NCBI GenBank assembly: GCA_021152595.1
Contig: JAGKVC010000072.1
Coordinates: 1 to 14,599 of the forward strand
DNA: 14,599 nt
Source of the DNA: Clostridia bacterium
Lineage (GTDB): Bacteria > Bacillota > Clostridia > Oscillospirales > Ruminococcaceae
Reading direction: 5' to 3'
A program made the translations under genes and the position numbers. This document shows, in pieces, positions 12,001 through 14,599 of the stretch. Under the pieces are notes generated by a model that was not told where the DNA came from, did not search any database, and saw only the letters and a list, made by a program, of their open reading frames with translations. Within the stretch, counting starts at the first letter, position 1. The number at the start of each line of letters is the position of its first letter.

Positions 12001-14599
12001 TCAGTCCAGCCCGAGATTTTCGCGCTTTCTGCGGATCTCATCGTTCATATCGCTGTTGTAGTACATGAGCGTATCACGCGGATTCTCGTTGGAGTTGACA
12101 GTCTCACGGAATGCGTTCATGATATTTCTGGTCACGGCATAGGACGAGGGCAGAACGGGGATCTCCGTCAGCGCATCCCACTGTGCAAGCAGGACATCCA
12201 TTTCCGCGCCCGACCAGTTGAGCTGTCTGAGTGCCTCGACGTTGGAAGCCTCATAGCGGCCCATCTGTCCGAGCAGACCTTCCAGATCCGCGCCGTATTC
12301 AGTCTGTACATCGGTTGAGCAGAACCACTTGACAAACTCCCACGCGGCTTCCTTGTTTTTGACCTTGTTGAAGATCACCGCGCCGGTGCCGCCGGAATTG
12401 GATGCGTGATTGATCGTGCCGTCCGCCTGCATCGTGCCGGGCATGACGGTGAAATCCCAGAGCCCCTTGATTTCCGGTGCCGCAACCGAAAGCTGATTTG
12501 CAAAGCTGTAATTTGCAATCACAATCGGATACTGACCGGTGCGGAAATAGCTGTACGCATCATAGGTCTGCGTGAACTTGTAATCACGGTAGAAATCCGT
12601 CCACTTTTCAAAGCACTGGATCGCCGGAACGGAATCGAACTGCGTCTTTGTCTGCTCGGAATTATAATAGTTGAGTCCCTGCTGCAAAATCAAAGATGCA
12701 TAAGTGTGACCTGCCTCCGTTGCCGCCGCGACATTGGTCGAGGGCAGAATCAGACCGACACCGAGATGATTGCGCTGCAAACCGGGCAGCATGTCGATGA
12801 GATCATCCCATGTCCGCGGCAGCTCGGTGTAGCCAAGCTCCGTGAGGATATCCGTGCGGTAGAACATCATCGTCCAGTTCTGCGTCAGCGGCATGCCGTA
12901 GCAGCCGCCGTCATAGCTGTACTGCACGGTTGCATCGTGCTGATAGTTTTTCACGGTCTCATCGAAATCCGGAAACTGCTTCATATCGGTAAGCAGTCCG
13001 CGGCATGCGAGGTTGACGGGGAATTCACCACCGAGGAACAGCGCGACATCCGGACCTTTTCCCGCAAGCGTCGCCTCGACGACACCGCCGACGACAAGAT
13101 TGACCGAAACCGGAATATCGGGATGCTGCTGCGCAAATTCATTCTCGACAAGCTCCTTGACGACGAGCGCCTGATCTCTGCCGAGATTCACCCACACGCT
13201 GATGACATCCTCCGCATCCGCGTCGATATCGGAAAGCGTGGTGTAATCCTCCGTAAACGAGCCGATGAACGCCTTGAAGCGGAATCCGAGCTGCTTGAAG
13301 AATTTAGATTTCAGCGAGGAGAATTCTTTATCGGCGGAAGCGATTTCGAGATAGTCGATCTCCAGCGGCTGATCGCGGTAATCGCAGATGAATGTGGAAA
13401 TGGTCGAGATATTATCCTTGATCTGCGTGACATAATTCGGAATGCGGCTGGGCTTATCGACGCACTTATCAAGAATGACATACATTCTCTGGAGCGCCGC
13501 CGCCTCCGAGCCGAGCGTACCGGAAAGCTGTTCGATGCCGCTCTGTGCCTCCTTGAGCTGCTGCGAAAGCCGCATGAAATCCTGAATCAGCGTCGGGATG
13601 CTTTCCTCTACATAATAGTCATTGTATTTATCCGGATTCGGACCGGTAATCATGAGAATCTGCTTGTAGCAGGTATTCAGATCGGTGACGGTGCTTTCGA
13701 GCCGCCGCATGTATTCGCCGATCTCACCGGGCATTGCCTCCAGCGTGATCGTATGCGGCTCGCCTGCCGTCAGATAGACGTAAGCGGTTTCGCCGTCCCT
13801 GCCGACGGGTGTCATGCTCCAGTCATTGTCATAATAGAATTTGACCTGTCCGAATGCATCGTTCGGGAGCTGCCCGTCGATCAGCACTCTGCGGTTCGAA
13901 TAGAATCCGCGCATGACATTCTGCCGCGCTTTAATGCCGATCTTATACCAGCCGTCGCCGGTGATCGCATCCGCCGGAATCTCCCATGTGATCGTCTGTC
14001 CTGCCTGATCCCAGTTTGCGCCGCCGATCGTGTTATAGACCATCTTGACCGGATCCGAGGGCGAAACGGTATACGCATTATTATCGTATGCCGGATAGAG
14101 CGTCGAGGAGGATTTATATTTCGCGGATTCGCCCTCAATGCGGTAAAGCGTCGAGGGGGTATCGGCGAGCTCGTTCACCGAGGGCGCCTGATAACTGCCG
14201 GTGCCTTCCGGCTGACAGAGCCGCAGATATTCAATGCCGAGCGATGCCTTAATGCCGGAGAAGGTCAGCGTATGCGTGCCCTTTTCCAGCGAGAAGATCA
14301 GCGGATCATTGAAGAGCCCGTCCTCATCGTAGACGAATTTGGTCTGCCAGTCCGGCTGCTCGATCTGCGAGGGACGTACCTGATTGCCGCGCGAATCGGT
14401 CTTGATCTCCGTGCGGTTGACGAAAATCTTGTTGAGACAGATACGCGATGCGGATTCAAACGGCAGCTCGCCGTCGATCTCCAGCGAAAGCTCCACCTGA
14501 TTCGAGGGCGATTCCATTGCATAATAGGAGACCTGCATCGCATAGATGCCGCTTTCAGGCACATCAATCTGATAGCTGACGCTGCCCTCGGCGCTGTCC
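12001..14599 (-). CDS. Modular extracellular solute-binding protein with N-terminal glycan-binding-like domains (5' end missing)
   Basis: The frame is open to the right edge; 865 residues are visible and the start and export signal are outside. The visible N-terminal 130 or so residues form a beta-sandwich-like domain (SYQIDVPESGIYAMQVSYY; FSLEKGTHTLTFSGI). A second such domain at about 150-285 begins YRIEGESAKYK and has GWYKIGIKARQNV and RRVLIDGQLP, as in CBM6/35-like modules. A predominantly helical region at about 286-455 follows. The family-1 solute-binding domain is at about 461-865: ISVWVNLGRDQALVVKELVE, GPDVALFLGGEFP, YGMPLTQNWTMMFYRTDILT, and near the C-terminus EAAWEFVKWF. Normal family members are about 420-450 residues and lack the front modules. 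It delivers sugar to the permeases encoded directly after it. The ligand is unknown. Confidence 0.9.
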   Translation of the reverse strand, partial: DSAEGSVSYQIDVPESGIYAMQVSYYAMESPSNQVELSLEIDGELPFESASRICLNKIFVNRTEIKTDSRGNQVRPSQIEQPDWQTKFVYDEDGLFNDPLIFSLEKGTHTLTFSGIKASLGIEYLRLCQPEGTGSYQAPSVNELADTPSTLYRIEGESAKYKSSSTLYPAYDNNAYTVSPSDPVKMVYNTIGGANWDQAGQTITWEIPADAITGDGWYKIGIKARQNVMRGFYSNRRVLIDGQLPNDAFGQVKFYYDNDWSMTPVGRDGETAYVYLTAGEPHTITLEAMPGEIGEYMRRLESTVTDLNTCYKQILMITGPNPDKYNDYYVEESIPTLIQDFMRLSQQLKEAQSGIEQLSGTLGSEAAALQRMYVILDKCVDKPSRIPNYVTQIKDNISTISTFICDYRDQPLEIDYLEIASADKEFSSLKSKFFKQLGFRFKAFIGSFTEDYTTLSDIDADAEDVISVWVNLGRDQALVVKELVENEFAQQHPDIPVSVNLVVGGVVEATLAGKGPDVALFLGGEFPVNLACRGLLTDMKQFPDFDETVKNYQHDATVQYSYDGGCYGMPLTQNWTMMFYRTDILTELGYTELPRTWDDLIDMLPGLQRNHLGVGLILPSTNVAAATEAGHTYASLILQQGLNYYNSEQTKTQFDSVPAIQCFEKWTDFYRDYKFTQTYDAYSYFRTGQYPIVIANYSFANQLSVAAPEIKGLWDFTVMPGTMQADGTINHASNSGGTGAVIFNKVKNKEAAWEFVKWFCSTDVQTEYGADLEGLLGQMGRYEASNVEALRQLNWSGAEMDVLLAQWDALTEIPVLPSSYAVTRNIMNAFRETVNSNENPRDTLMYYNSDMNDEIRRKRENLGLD

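Noticed and set aside
12001..14599. Possibility that the large binding protein is two genes
   Set aside because: One uninterrupted frame covers both parts, and no ribosome site with a start was seen near the domain border around 13220.
1..14599. CRISPR array, tRNA, rRNA, insertion sequence, attachment site
   Set aside because: No regularly spaced repeats, no cloverleaf or ribosomal signatures and no transposase or integrase motifs were seen on either strand.

Overview
The window looks like part of a Gram-positive Clostridia chromosome, probably of the Ruminococcus/Oscillospiraceae type. This is an inference from three things: a whiA gene, GC-moderate coding with strong GGAGG-type ribosome sites, and secreted or membrane proteins built for glycan uptake. 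There are no rRNA or tRNA genes, no CRISPR array, and no recognisable transposase or phage gene.

Left part, plus strand (1-1743). It opens with the 3' end of an unrecognised acidic gene (3-479). About 280 bp of non-coding DNA follows, holding a palindromic repeat (521-564). Then comes whiA (GTG start at 761, stop at 1666), encoding the WhiA DNA-binding regulator. whiA runs into a strong hairpin (1700-1743) that is flanked by a T-run on one side and an A-run on the other, so it can stop transcription from both directions.

Two-gene minus-strand unit (3365-1768). A near-consensus extended -10 promoter (TTGAAA, 17 bp, TATAAT) drives two single-span membrane proteins whose genes overlap by 20 bp. 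The first has a long charged helical cytoplasmic segment; the second has a small NTF2-like extracytoplasmic domain. Neither has a known function.

Long minus-strand operon (14599-3395). Eight co-directional genes are packed with gaps of -4 to 28 bp and end at a clear terminator (3395-3436). In transcription order they are: (1) a large extracellular solute-binding protein with two N-terminal carbohydrate-binding-like domains and a helical linker, whose start lies off the right edge; (2, 3) a MalF-like plus MalG-like permease pair; (4) a secreted NHL-propeller/TPR-like protein with a C-terminal membrane anchor; (5) a Yip1-family membrane protein; (6) a secreted DUF5696 protein resembling a glycoside hydrolase TIM barrel; (7, 8) a second MalF-like plus MalG-like permease pair. 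No ATPase and no second binding protein are visible. My reading is that this is a carbohydrate import locus in which one modular glycan receptor serves one or two transport channels, with three accessory surface proteins. The missing ATPase would come from elsewhere in the genome, as with MsiK/MsmK-type shared ATPases. The substrate cannot be read from the sequence.

The most interesting material is the layout of this operon, the modular binding protein, the NHL/Yip1/DUF5696 trio between the permease pairs, and unusual additions on two of the permeases.
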